A stretch of 64,000 bases of DNA from Belliella filtrata (GTDB taxonomy: Bacteria > Bacteroidota > Bacteroidia > Cytophagales > Cyclobacteriaceae). Under the pieces are notes generated by a model, which saw only the letters and a list, made by a program, of their open reading frames with translations, was not told the DNA's origin and searched no databases. Position 1 is the stretch's first letter. Each line of letters opens with the position of its first letter. The stretch is taken from the NCBI RefSeq assembly GCF_022549775.1, contig NZ_JAKZGP010000015.1, forward strand, positions 1 through 64,000. Reading direction: 5' to 3'. A program made the translations under genes and the position numbers. This document shows, piece after piece, positions 45,251-53,340 of this stretch.

Positions 45251-45269
45251 CAGGATACAGCAGGATACA
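45251..45269. promoter_or_regulatory. Tandem CAGGATACA motif in the susC-CE12 divergent region
   Basis: CAGGATACA occurs twice (45251-45259, 45261-45269), 10 bp apart, which is one helical turn. The first copy extends to CAGGATACAGCAGG, which fits the reverse of CCTGYWGTRTCNTG found upstream of GH28 and DUF4861. It is likely a regulator-binding site. Confidence 0.45.
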
Positions 45270-45309
45270 ATAAATTCAACTTTAACATATTTTTCAACCT
45301 GAATTTATC

Positions 45310-45325
45310 TGTCAAAAAATTGACA
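45310..45325. promoter_or_regulatory. TGTCAA-A4-TTGACA palindrome
   Basis: A perfect 6-bp inverted repeat with a four-A spacer lies 84-99 nt upstream of the CE12-like gene. It is a candidate operator, and TTGACA could alternatively serve as a promoter element. Confidence 0.4.
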
Positions 45326-45408
45326 AATCTTATCAAAACAAAGCCGTCATTCACCACCCATGAAACGACTGTAGCTTAAGCGTTTAGAATACAATAAATC
45401 AAAAATCA

Positions 45409-46920
45409 ATGGTAAAAATTAATACTACGACATACTTCATTAGTCTTGTAGTAATCACCATCCTTTTCAGCTCAATGAGGATAGCTTTAATTCAACCTAC
45501 TCAAACCAATATATTCCTCATTGGAGACTCTACAGTGCGCAATCAAAGTGGCACTGGTGGAACTGGGCAATGGGGATGGGGCACTTTTCTGCAAGAGTTT
45601 TTTGATAGCACAAAAGTAATAGTACACAATCACGCTATGGCAGGAAGGAGCACACGAACATTTATCAAAGAAGGTCGTTGGGATAGTGTACTAGAATCTA
45701 TTAAACCTGGTGATTTTGTCATTATGCAATTTGGACATAATGAAGGCAGCGATCCTGATACTACAAGATCAGGATATAGAGGTGTACTACCAGGCATCGG
45801 GAATGAAACCAAATCTTTAACTTGGCCTGATGGGAAACAGGAGACTGTACATACATTTGGTTGGTATCTGATGAAATTTATAGAAGATACTAAAGCAAAA
45901 GGTGCGTACCCAATTGTCGCATCTATGATCCCAAGAAACAAATTCAACGATGATAATGTAGAAAGGGCTAATCAAGATTTTGGGTTGTGGGCAAAGGAGG
46001 CTGCAAGAAAAGGCGGTGCTTTATTTATAGACTTAAACAATATTGTAGCAGATCAATATGACACTTGGGGGCCGAAGGTGGTTCAAGGACTATTTGAAAA
46101 GGACCATACCCACACCAATGATGCTGGTGCGAGGATCAATGCCTGGTCAGTAATCAAAGGACTCCAAACGATTGAAAATAAAAAACTCCAAGCATTACTT
46201 CCTAAGAGAAAACCTCGACTTCTCCTAGTTGGTGATTCCACTGTCAAAAACGGTCAAGGTGATGGAGCAGGCGGTCTTTGGGGATGGGGTGATTTTATAG
46301 CTCCATTTTTTGACAGAGAGAAAATTAGCGTAGAAAATCACGCACTAGGGGGAACTAGCTCTAGAACATTCCAATCCTATGGAAACTGGCAGAAAGTCAT
46401 AGAAAGAATAGCCCCTGGAGATTTTGTGATCATACAGTTTGGACACAACGACAGTGGTCCACTAGACGATGAAGCCAGAGCCAGAGGAACAATCAAAGGT
46501 TCAGGGTTAAAAGCAGAATTCATCTTCAACCCTATCACCAAAAGACATGAGACAGTTTACTCTTACGGTCAATACTTACGAAATATGATTTCGGATATTC
46601 AAGCAAAAGGCGCCACTCCGATTATATGCTCCCCCATTCCACGCAACAGCTGGAATGAAGAAAAAGTAAATAGATCCAATGAAAGCTATGGCAAATGGGC
46701 CAATGAAGCAGCTACAGGTACAAATGCTATATTTATTGACCTTAACGACATCATTTCAAATGGCTACGATTCCCTTGGTTTTGAATATGTTAGCAGTCAT
46801 TATTTCAATGATCAAGACCACACACACACCATACTGGAAGGTGCTAAGTTCAATGCTGAAGCCCTTGTAAAAGGCATCAAAGATCTAGAAAACAGCACTT
46901 TGCATTCATTTTTGAAGTAA
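45409..46920 (+). CDS. Tandem CE12-like rhamnogalacturonan acetylesterase
   Basis: A 503-residue secreted protein with two complete SGNH hydrolase domains. Domain 1 (about 33-262) has IFLIGDSTVRN (Ser 41), FGHNEGS and KDHTHTNDAGA. Domain 2 (about 265-500) has LLLVGDSTVKN, FGHNDSG and DQDHTHTILEGA. Each has the catalytic serine, the block-III HN and the Asp-His pair, so both should be active. CE12 members remove acetyl groups from rhamnogalacturonan I so that lyases can act. The N-terminal hydrophobic segment (about 9-27) is a signal peptide or anchor. It is read divergently from susC. Duplicate-domain CE12 proteins are uncommon; the halves are similar but clearly diverged. Confidence 0.88.
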   Translation: MVKINTTTYFISLVVITILFSSMRIALIQPTQTNIFLIGDSTVRNQSGTGGTGQWGWGTFLQEFFDSTKVIVHNHAMAGRSTRTFIKEGRWDSVLESIKPGDFVIMQFGHNEGSDPDTTRSGYRGVLPGIGNETKSLTWPDGKQETVHTFGWYLMKFIEDTKAKGAYPIVASMIPRNKFNDDNVERANQDFGLWAKEAARKGGALFIDLNNIVADQYDTWGPKVVQGLFEKDHTHTNDAGARINAWSVIKGLQTIENKKLQALLPKRKPRLLLVGDSTVKNGQGDGAGGLWGWGDFIAPFFDREKISVENHALGGTSSRTFQSYGNWQKVIERIAPGDFVIIQFGHNDSGPLDDEARARGTIKGSGLKAEFIFNPITKRHETVYSYGQYLRNMISDIQAKGATPIICSPIPRNSWNEEKVNRSNESYGKWANEAATGTNAIFIDLNDIISNGYDSLGFEYVSSHYFNDQDHTHTILEGAKFNAEALVKGIKDLENSTLHSFLK

Positions 46921-46929
46921 AATAAAAAA

Positions 46930-47042
46930 CCACAGATGAACACTGGAAACACGGTCATTTTCTAACTTAAATAAATCACCTCACCCAATGGGCGCATATT
47001 TGAATAAAGTAAAGAGAAATAGTGCGAATTGTTCGTCTGTGG
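46930..47042. repeat. Large inverted repeat between convergent genes
   Basis: CCACAGATGAAC (46930-46941) pairs with GTTCGTCTGTGG (47031-47042) with one mismatch, and A/T-rich outer flanks extend the pairing. The loop is about 89 nt. It lies between the convergent CE12-like and nitroreductase genes and may serve as a bidirectional terminator or a dispersed repeat. Confidence 0.5.
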
Positions 47043-47048
47043 CTGATT

Positions 47049-47681
47049 TTATTTATCGATTACAAACTCTTCTGTTGGAATTCGGACTTTTTTCATTGAG
47101 GCAATCCAGTCCTCTTCAGGGTTGGCATAGCCAACATACATCAAGGAAACACTTTTTAAGCCATGCTTCTCCAGCTCTAAAACTTCATCTACAACATGGG
47201 TATCAAATCCCTCGGCAGGTGTAGAATCTACCCTCAGCTCTGCTGCTTGTGCCAAAGCCAAGCCTAAACTAATATATGCTTGTCGGGAAATATGAACAAA
47301 GTTCTCTTCGGCTGATTCTTTGAGATAGATGGATTTTAACATGTCTGTGTAAGCACTGAATCTTCCACGAGGCAATCCTCTCTCCTCAGTGGTGAAATCA
47401 TAGACTTTATCAATCCTCTCAGCAGTATACCTATCCCAAGCTGCAAACACAATTACATGTGAACAATCTCTCATGCAATCTGGATTCAAAGCTCCCTTGA
47501 CGAGTTTTTCTTTTGTTTGCTGATCTTCTACCACGATCAACCTGAATGGCTGCAATCCAGAGGAGGTTGGGGCCAGACGGGCTGCTTCTACAATTTTATC
47601 AATATTTTTTTTACTTACTTTTTTGGTAGGGTCATACGCTTTCACAGCGTGTCTCCAATTTAAATCTTCAATAAGTGACAT
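47049..47681 (-). CDS. Nitroreductase-family FMN oxidoreductase
   Basis: A 210-residue cytoplasmic flavoenzyme of the NfsB-like nitroreductase family that reduces nitro groups or quinones with NAD(P)H. Visible features are the N-terminal WRHAVKAYDPTKKVSKKNID, the FMN phosphate region EAARLAPTSSGLQPFRLIVVE, and ISLGLALAQAAELRVDSTPAEGF in the second half. The C-terminus GYANPEEDW is typical. It lies 5 nt after the DUF1304 gene, so the two share a transcript. It has no obvious link to pectin degradation, and this gene group looks inserted between parts of the locus. Confidence 0.9.
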   Translation of the reverse strand: MSLIEDLNWRHAVKAYDPTKKVSKKNIDKIVEAARLAPTSSGLQPFRLIVVEDQQTKEKLVKGALNPDCMRDCSHVIVFAAWDRYTAERIDKVYDFTTEERGLPRGRFSAYTDMLKSIYLKESAEENFVHISRQAYISLGLALAQAAELRVDSTPAEGFDTHVVDEVLELEKHGLKSVSLMYVGYANPEEDWIASMKKVRIPTEEFVIDK

Positions 47682-47686
47682 TTTGT

Positions 47687-48055
47687 TTATTTTGAAATGA
47701 TGACAAATAGCATGGCTAACAAAGCCGGAACTGCCTGTATAATGAATATTTTTTTGCTAGCTGTCAAAGCCCCAAATATACCTGCAACAGCTACACAGCC
47801 CAAGAAGAACAAGCGCAAATTCACAGCCCATTCGGGATCACTGATCAAAAATGACCAAACCAATCCAGCAACCAAAAAACCATTGTACAAACCTTGGTTT
47901 GCGGCCATAGACTTGGTGGGCTTGAATAAATCATGGGGCATAGAACCCACAAAGATTTTTTTTCCAGTTGTTTCCCAGGCAAACATCTCCATCCAAACTA
48001 TGTAAAGATGTTCGATGACGACCAATACGGTCAAAATGATAGCTATAATGTTCAT
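47687..48055 (-). CDS. DUF1304 family membrane protein
   Basis: A 122-residue inner-membrane protein with four predicted helices (about 3-22, 58-76, 80-98, 100-119). It matches DUF1304 as recalled from the family: VVIEHLYIVWMEMFAWETTG, then ANQGLYNGFLVAGLVW. The function is unknown; members are often annotated as epimerases without proof. It is co-transcribed with the nitroreductase downstream (5-nt gap). Upstream, a perfect 8-bp inverted repeat at 48082-48102 may be an operator. Confidence 0.85.
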   Translation of the reverse strand: MNIIAIILTVLVVIEHLYIVWMEMFAWETTGKKIFVGSMPHDLFKPTKSMAANQGLYNGFLVAGLVWSFLISDPEWAVNLRLFFLGCVAVAGIFGALTASKKIFIIQAVPALLAMLFVIISK

Positions 48056-48081
48056 GGTGCTGTCTTCAAATGTTGTTTAAA

Positions 48082-48102
48082 ATATTGAAAGCCATTCAAT
48101 AT
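48082..48102. promoter_or_regulatory. Inverted repeat upstream of DUF1304
   Basis: ATATTGAA-AGCCA-TTCAATAT is a perfect 8-bp inverted repeat 27 nt before the DUF1304 start. It is a candidate repressor site. The rest of the gap to 48323 shows nothing I can support. Confidence 0.4.
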
Positions 48103-48323
48103 ACCTACTATTGACATGAAGATCAAGATTTGGATTTGGCTTTTAGAGATCAAATCGTCAGCTTGGTGAAGACAACCCAACTACTCAAAAACATGCTTAA
48201 CTGCGCTACAAAAATAGTGTAAAATTAAATTGTATACAATCTATTTTTAAATTAATTTTCTAACTTCACTTTCTTGAGAAAAAAGAAATAAAGCACTTCG
48301 ATACAAAATAAAGTGGTTATTTT

Positions 48324-48761
48324 CTACTTTGACTGTAAATATTCCTTTAAGCTTTGCTTGATAAAATAGATCCATCCCGATTCGCAGCTTTCACGCGAAA
48401 ATTCGGTAATCTCATCAGAAAAATCCTCTAAAACTGTGTGGGTTAATGTCAGTTTTGATTGCTTAGCTGATCCAAACAATTCAAAAATCACATCAGAATC
48501 ACCTTCGTACCCTTCATACTTCCAATTATAGGTTATTCTTTTGAATGGGTCCACTTCGGTGATTTTCCATAAGTGTGGAAATATCCTGCCTTCGTTTTCT
48601 ACGACGAATCTCGTCTCATAATCCAACTCTGCCACAAAGGTTTCTATATTCACAAAGAACCACTTTTTCATCTGATCCAGTTCCGTAATCGCTTTCCAAA
48701 GCTCCAGTATGGAAACATCAAAAATTTGCTCGACGACAATTGCTTGTTCTGCTTTTTTCAT
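48324..48761 (-). CDS. SRPBCC (AHSA1-like) domain protein
   Basis: A 145-residue single-domain cytoplasmic protein of the START/AHSA1 fold. The family order is visible: VVEQIFDVSILELWKAITELDQMKKWFF at the start, FPHLWKITEVDPFKRITYNWKYEGYEGDSDV in the middle, and a long C-terminal helix (ESGWIYFIKQSLKEYL). The ligand is unknown. It stands alone. A second SRPBCC domain occurs in this window at 38182-39150, but the sequences are clearly different. Confidence 0.86.
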   Translation of the reverse strand: MKKAEQAIVVEQIFDVSILELWKAITELDQMKKWFFVNIETFVAELDYETRFVVENEGRIFPHLWKITEVDPFKRITYNWKYEGYEGDSDVIFELFGSAKQSKLTLTHTVLEDFSDEITEFSRESCESGWIYFIKQSLKEYLQSK

Positions 48762-48914
48762 TTGTAAAATCCTTCACAAAATTTAAACATCTATGACTCA
48801 AGTCTATTTATTATCCTATAGGTTTTTTCTTGCAGCTCAAATTTGCGCAATATTCTAAAGAACCATTTTACTCAAGCACAATAAAAGGGCTATCCAAAAC
48901 CTGTTGTAGTCAAC

Positions 48915-49007
48915 TCAACCAATCAACTCAGCTATCTGATAAGTATCAGAATGTATTTTGCGTACAAGATCTTGGTATAGTTTATCATAATGTTCTATAA
49001 GATCCAT
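48915..49007 (-). pseudogene. N-terminal remnant, possibly of a 2'-5' RNA ligase-like gene
   Basis: ATG at 49007 encodes 30 residues, MDLIEHYDKLYQDLV followed by RKIHSDTYQIAELIG, then a stop. The pattern resembles the start of Bacteroidota 2'-5' RNA ligase-like proteins as I recall them. It begins 15 nt after the DUF1801 stop, and no further family sequence was found downstream. It is probably a truncated gene; a genuine micro-protein cannot be excluded. Confidence 0.3.
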
Positions 49008-49021
49008 TTGCTTAATCGCAT

Positions 49022-49456
49022 TTAGTTCTTAGGCTTGCCATGTTTTGATTTTAGATATTCAATCGTAGATTTCATCAATTTCTTAAGGGTTTCTTGATTG
49101 ATGTCTGATAGTTTCTTAATGTAAATACAAGACTTTCCCATTTTGAACTTTCCCAAGTCTTGGAGCAGTTCTTCCTGACCCGAACAGCCCGAATAAACAT
49201 AAAGGGAGATTGCTGCTTTTCTTGGGGAAAAACCTACCAGCGGCCAATCACCTTCTTGGCTGCTTCTTTCTGACTTGTAATGATATTGCCCAAACCCTAT
49301 GATTGAACCACCCCACATTTTTGGCTCAAAGCCAGTGAAATCCTTCATGAGCTGTAAGATTTCAAAACTGTCCTTTCTCTTCTGCTCAGTGTCTGCAAAT
49401 GAATTGATAAAATCGTGAACATTCGCATCATTTTCTTTTGTCTTTAACTCAGCCAT
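49022..49456 (-). CDS. DUF1801 domain protein
   Basis: A 144-residue cytoplasmic protein. ATG at 49456 is chosen because it begins the family-like MAELKTKENDANVHDFINSF; an upstream in-frame start at 49525 adds 23 residues without family character. The DUF1801 (YdhG-like) core is visible: IIGFGQYHYKSERSSQEGDWPLVGFSPRKAAISLYVY, then GKSCIYIKKLSDIN. The fold is related to iron-chaperone frataxin-like proteins, but the function here is unknown. Confidence 0.85.
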   Translation of the reverse strand: MAELKTKENDANVHDFINSFADTEQKRKDSFEILQLMKDFTGFEPKMWGGSIIGFGQYHYKSERSSQEGDWPLVGFSPRKAAISLYVYSGCSGQEELLQDLGKFKMGKSCIYIKKLSDINQETLKKLMKSTIEYLKSKHGKPKN

Positions 49457-49761
49457 TTCGGTAGGATTTATTTCTAGTATAGAGTTAAAATAATAAAAAT
49501 TCAGAACTTCAAGAGTCAAACTCAAGGCAAATGTTAATTTACCCTGCCTAACTAATGACTGGTTTTTTAGCGGGCTTTAAATCACTCGTTTATGGCGCTA
49601 TTGTCATTTTTTCGACTCTTTTCTCTTGTTTCTCTCTCACCTCATCCGTTCATCATTACGCTAACTCACCATTTCCTCCTCCCTATTCATCCCAGTTTAG
49701 ATTCATGCATCCAGTTTTGTCGGTCATACCAATGGCACTTTGACCTGTCTCTATAATTTTT

Positions 49762-49781
49762 CCTTGGGTTGAAACCCAAGG
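49762..49781. repeat. Perfect hairpin CCTTGGGTT/AACCCAAGG
   Basis: A 9-bp perfect stem with a 2-nt centre is followed by GGCTAGAATGACGTTCGTTCC. The motif resembles dispersed intergenic hairpins I recall from other Bacteroidota. It is the only structure found in the gene-free stretch 49457-49858 upstream of the DUF1801 gene and downstream of the lyase gene. Confidence 0.55.
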
Positions 49782-49858
49782 CTAGAATGACGTTCGTTCC
49801 TATGACACTCTTTCTTTTGTTTCTTATCTCTTGTTTCTTGCTTCTAATCTTTCATTTC

Positions 49859-52573
49859 TCACTTTCTTTCCAATAGTGCTAAGCAGTGCATTGCAGCTAA
49901 GCCCCATTGCGCAGTGGCATTTGTAGAAACTCCTTCGGCCTCTGTTCGAGGCGTGAGCACTTTATTACCACTGATGAATTTAGCCTGTCCATGACTTTTA
50001 ATTCCACCACTACCTTCATAAAACTCTTCCCAGGCACGCTTGGCAAGTCGGGTATCAGCCTTTTCTCTAGCTGCAAAAGCCGTAAGCCTTGCGTGTCCCT
50101 GAGCAAGGTTAAGTTTTCCCAAACTGTTCCCTAGTACCTTCTCTTGCTCTTCGGGACTTGCATTGTAGTATTGGCAATACTGTAGCCAAGCCTTATTGAA
50201 AGTCTCCATTCCAAGGAGCTCATACAATTCAATTGCTATCTCAGTGAGTCCAAACACAGCTGAGAGGTGTGAGGCAGAAGCTTTTTGGCTTTTTGAAATC
50301 TCAAATTCACCAGTCTTCAAGTTCATCCTACTACCCATTGAAAAGAAACCTTTTGGCTGATTTCCGATTGATCTCATGCTAGCCAGAAGTTTATCGCGAA
50401 TGGACTTATCCTCAGTTCGCTCCCATTCTGTAAGCCAAGCTGCAGCAATAGCTCCCCAGTCAGTACCGAAACCCAAATATACCTGATTTGGATCATCTGT
50501 GCCCCAAGTATCCTTTGGAGCTACTTTTCGAATTGGCACCACTTTCAGTAGAGACTCGGCTGCATTGACTTGCTCTCTCATCAAATCCCCTGTCCGCTCA
50601 TCAGCTGTGAGATAATAATAAAATCTCCTGTTGGCAGCAGTGCTGATGCGGAGTTGCTTGGCACTACAGCCCCAGTGCATCACATTGTGCCTACTTCCCA
50701 AAGGAGCAAAAGGCCCTGAATGATGCACATCAACCTCTCCTGTATGTCTTGTCATGGCTTCAGCAAGTCTAAACACCTCCTTCTGTCCGGTCCTTAAATA
50801 ATAATACCAAAGCCATAGATCAGTAGATAACTCCGAATTATCCCATGCAAATCCTCCTACATCATACCTCCACACATGTCTATCCCTGTCATAAGTATGC
50901 ATAAAGTCTCCAAAATCCCAAAAACCAAACCACCTATGCTCTTCAACTTGTTTTTGATAGAACTCAAAGTACCATAATAACTGCTTATCAAAAGCTTCTG
51001 CTCGGTCTGATTGTAGTCGATCAGTGTACCACAGTCCACCAAATACACCTACTTGAAGCATGTAATCAGGAGATGCTGTAAGTAGCGGTGGCTCTGTCAG
51101 GTACTGCATCATTTCATTCAATTCTTCATGGCTTGGGGTAGCATCTAGTACCCAAAAGTTCAACTCCGATGTTCGACCAACACCTTTGGCAGTACCAAAA
51201 CCAGGCTCATAATCTTCATAGGTAATGTCTAAAGCATCCAACTGCTTAGGATAGGTATCTTGCCCCATACCATCATGATAGAACCTCAAGTCCATTGTGG
51301 GAGAATTTGGTGCCCATAGCCACGCCGTCACTTCTGATTGATCCAAATGTGCATTTTTAATATCTAGCTGACCAGGATAGCTCTGCCAAAAATTTCTAAT
51401 CCCAAACCCAAAGCTCCCACTTGGACCACCTGCCAAAGCCAAGCCTCTTGCTCTTTTACCTTTTCCCGCATTGAGCCATGAGTGTCCTTCTGCCGTTCTT
51501 TTTCTGATAGAAAAAGAATCTGAATCTCCTTGAAACAAAGTGTAGTCACCAAATGCTGGAATGTAATGGATGTTTCTAGAAACATTTTCAGGAAACATCT
51601 CGATCGGTGGTGTCTTCCTCCCTGCCAATTGCGCTTCGATCACTGCCCTACCGGGATCTCTCCTCAGCCCTGTCAACCCCCTAACCGCTTCAGCAAATAT
51701 CCCTTCCTCTTCTCCAGCAAACCTAACATGCCTGTCATGTAGCTCATCATGCATTGGAAGATCAAACCTCACACCGAGCCCTTTGATGAAATCTTGCTTT
51801 TCATCCCCTTCAAATACGATAGTATGAATCATTTTAAAAGCATCAGCCTTATGATAAAAATAAAGCCTTACCACAAAGTTGACGATAGCTCGTCCAGCTT
51901 CTGACTGATGTGATCCCTCGATTTTCACTACGGATCTCAAAGCAGCATTTTGTTCTAATGTGACTTTGGATATTTCACCTTGAAAAATTGATCTTTGGAT
52001 AGCTGATGCCGAATCTTCGTCAGCGGCGTCTTGATGCAAAAGAATTAGCCTGCCATTAGAAGCCATTGTTTTTCCAGCCTTCAGAATCGAGGAAATTATT
52101 TGATTTCCACTTTTAGGTAGTTTATAAATAACTCCTCCTGTGTCAATTGTAATAAGACTCTCTGAATCCTCGATTTTGATTCCTTCTAGTTTTTTTACTC
52201 TAGTTGTGGGCTTTAGTGTGAAATTGTCTGCTAGAAGCGGGATAGCGGGCACAGCATGACCTGTCCATTTCAAAGTTCCATCAGGCCAAAAGGCCAAAGG
52301 CCAGCTTTGTATTGGAACCTCTTGATTATCATCCGCTATCAACTCGAAACCAGAATTTCTCTTAATTTTCCCTTTTGGCCAACTCACCCCCCATGTCAAA
52401 CCTTGGTTATGTATAGGTTTTGCATCCCCTAACCAATTAAGTTGAACTTCTCCACCTTTTGCTTTAATAAAATCTGCTTGAGTTGACAAAGACGATAGCA
52501 AATAGGCACCTCCAGCTGCTGCTGAGGACGTTTTGACAAAAGTACGTCGCGAAATCTTGGTTTGCTTTTTCAT
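49859..52573 (-). CDS. PcRGLX/YetA-like exo-rhamnogalacturonan lyase (PL26-type)
   Basis: A 904-residue secreted protein with a twin-arginine signal (KISRRTFVKTSSAAAGG). The N-terminal RIFT-barrel region shows LTWGVSWPKGKI and SWPLAFWPDGTLKWTGHAV, motifs of PcRGLX/YetA proteins. A central barrel follows (WFGFWDFGDFMHTYDRDRHVWRYDVGGFAWDN) and a C-terminal all-alpha part. Family members are exo-acting lyases on the rhamnogalacturonan I backbone. It is 37 nt downstream of the DUF6250 gene and is the last gene of a GH28-DUF6250-lyase operon. Export by Tat suggests folding, perhaps with a metal, before export. Specificity is inferred from family and neighbours. Confidence 0.78.
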   Translation of the reverse strand: MKKQTKISRRTFVKTSSAAAGGAYLLSSLSTQADFIKAKGGEVQLNWLGDAKPIHNQGLTWGVSWPKGKIKRNSGFELIADDNQEVPIQSWPLAFWPDGTLKWTGHAVPAIPLLADNFTLKPTTRVKKLEGIKIEDSESLITIDTGGVIYKLPKSGNQIISSILKAGKTMASNGRLILLHQDAADEDSASAIQRSIFQGEISKVTLEQNAALRSVVKIEGSHQSEAGRAIVNFVVRLYFYHKADAFKMIHTIVFEGDEKQDFIKGLGVRFDLPMHDELHDRHVRFAGEEEGIFAEAVRGLTGLRRDPGRAVIEAQLAGRKTPPIEMFPENVSRNIHYIPAFGDYTLFQGDSDSFSIRKRTAEGHSWLNAGKGKRARGLALAGGPSGSFGFGIRNFWQSYPGQLDIKNAHLDQSEVTAWLWAPNSPTMDLRFYHDGMGQDTYPKQLDALDITYEDYEPGFGTAKGVGRTSELNFWVLDATPSHEELNEMMQYLTEPPLLTASPDYMLQVGVFGGLWYTDRLQSDRAEAFDKQLLWYFEFYQKQVEEHRWFGFWDFGDFMHTYDRDRHVWRYDVGGFAWDNSELSTDLWLWYYYLRTGQKEVFRLAEAMTRHTGEVDVHHSGPFAPLGSRHNVMHWGCSAKQLRISTAANRRFYYYLTADERTGDLMREQVNAAESLLKVVPIRKVAPKDTWGTDDPNQVYLGFGTDWGAIAAAWLTEWERTEDKSIRDKLLASMRSIGNQPKGFFSMGSRMNLKTGEFEISKSQKASASHLSAVFGLTEIAIELYELLGMETFNKAWLQYCQYYNASPEEQEKVLGNSLGKLNLAQGHARLTAFAAREKADTRLAKRAWEEFYEGSGGIKSHGQAKFISGNKVLTPRTEAEGVSTNATAQWGLAAMHCLALLERK

Positions 52574-52610
52574 TTGTTTAAGACAATTTCACTGATCCGA
52601 TGTGGAATTT

Positions 52611-53336
52611 CTAATCGATTAATTTTCTGATTTTTAAGTTTGAAATCTGATGCCTTGACCATGTTGATCGAAAGCCAAAGTAACCAGCTTGTAAGGGTGA
52701 TGGGTCATCATACTCGAAAAACAACTTATCATCAACCCAAAAGCTCACCTCTCCAGCTCTCACGATTGTTTTGATTTGATAGTCATGATTGGCTTTGAGC
52801 AAGTATGGCTCAGTAATATATTCCCCCAAGACTGGCTTCTCTCCCTGATAATATTTTCTGAATCTTGTGGTCTCGTTATAATTCCCCCCAAAACCTACAT
52901 AATATAAATGCATGTTGTCATAAGATTCAAATTTTCCAGAACGATGAAACATACCGATATCGGTAGGATCACTGGCAGCCCAAAATTGATTGAGGTCTGA
53001 CAACCTATCGTTTCTTCCTGAGTCTAATACTACCCTTCTGTTATAAGTGATCTCATAATCCCCTTCTAGCTTTTTGTCCAACCACACGGTAACTCCTCCT
53101 TCGGTATCCATTATCAGCTTACCTGCATTGGTATAAACTTGAGAATTTGGTGTTGAGTCCATTTCTACCTTCCATAGACCTGGATCCAACTTTTTTGAAA
53201 AATCACTTTCAAAGATTAATTCCATTTTTATTGATTCTTGTAATTGGGAATCAATATCACCTTTGTCTCTGTGCTTACAGGAGAAACATGAAATCAAAAA
53301 TATCATTATAGGTAACCAAGTCAAACCCTTTATCAT
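52611..53336 (-). CDS. DUF6250 lipoprotein
   Basis: A 241-residue lipoprotein with a concanavalin-like beta-sandwich. ATG at 53336 is used, and the lipobox lies at FLISC or FSC near residues 15-18. The DUF6250 pattern is visible: GGVTVWLDKKLEGDYEITYNR, LSDLNQFWAASDP, LYYVGFGGNYNETTRFRKYY, and SPLQAGYFGFRSTWSRHQISNL. Such proteins occur in pectin loci, often near lyases and GH28 enzymes, and may bind or cleave polysaccharide. No catalytic residue can be named. Four nt separate it from the GH28 stop. Confidence 0.72.
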   Translation of the reverse strand: MIKGLTWLPIMIFLISCFSCKHRDKGDIDSQLQESIKMELIFESDFSKKLDPGLWKVEMDSTPNSQVYTNAGKLIMDTEGGVTVWLDKKLEGDYEITYNRRVVLDSGRNDRLSDLNQFWAASDPTDIGMFHRSGKFESYDNMHLYYVGFGGNYNETTRFRKYYQGEKPVLGEYITEPYLLKANHDYQIKTIVRAGEVSFWVDDKLFFEYDDPSPLQAGYFGFRSTWSRHQISNLKIRKLID

Positions 53337-53340
53337 TTCT

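Noticed and set aside
49555-49743. A 62-residue open frame upstream of the lyase region
   Set aside because: Composition is biased with many S, F and P residues, with no start signal or homology that I recognise; likely random.
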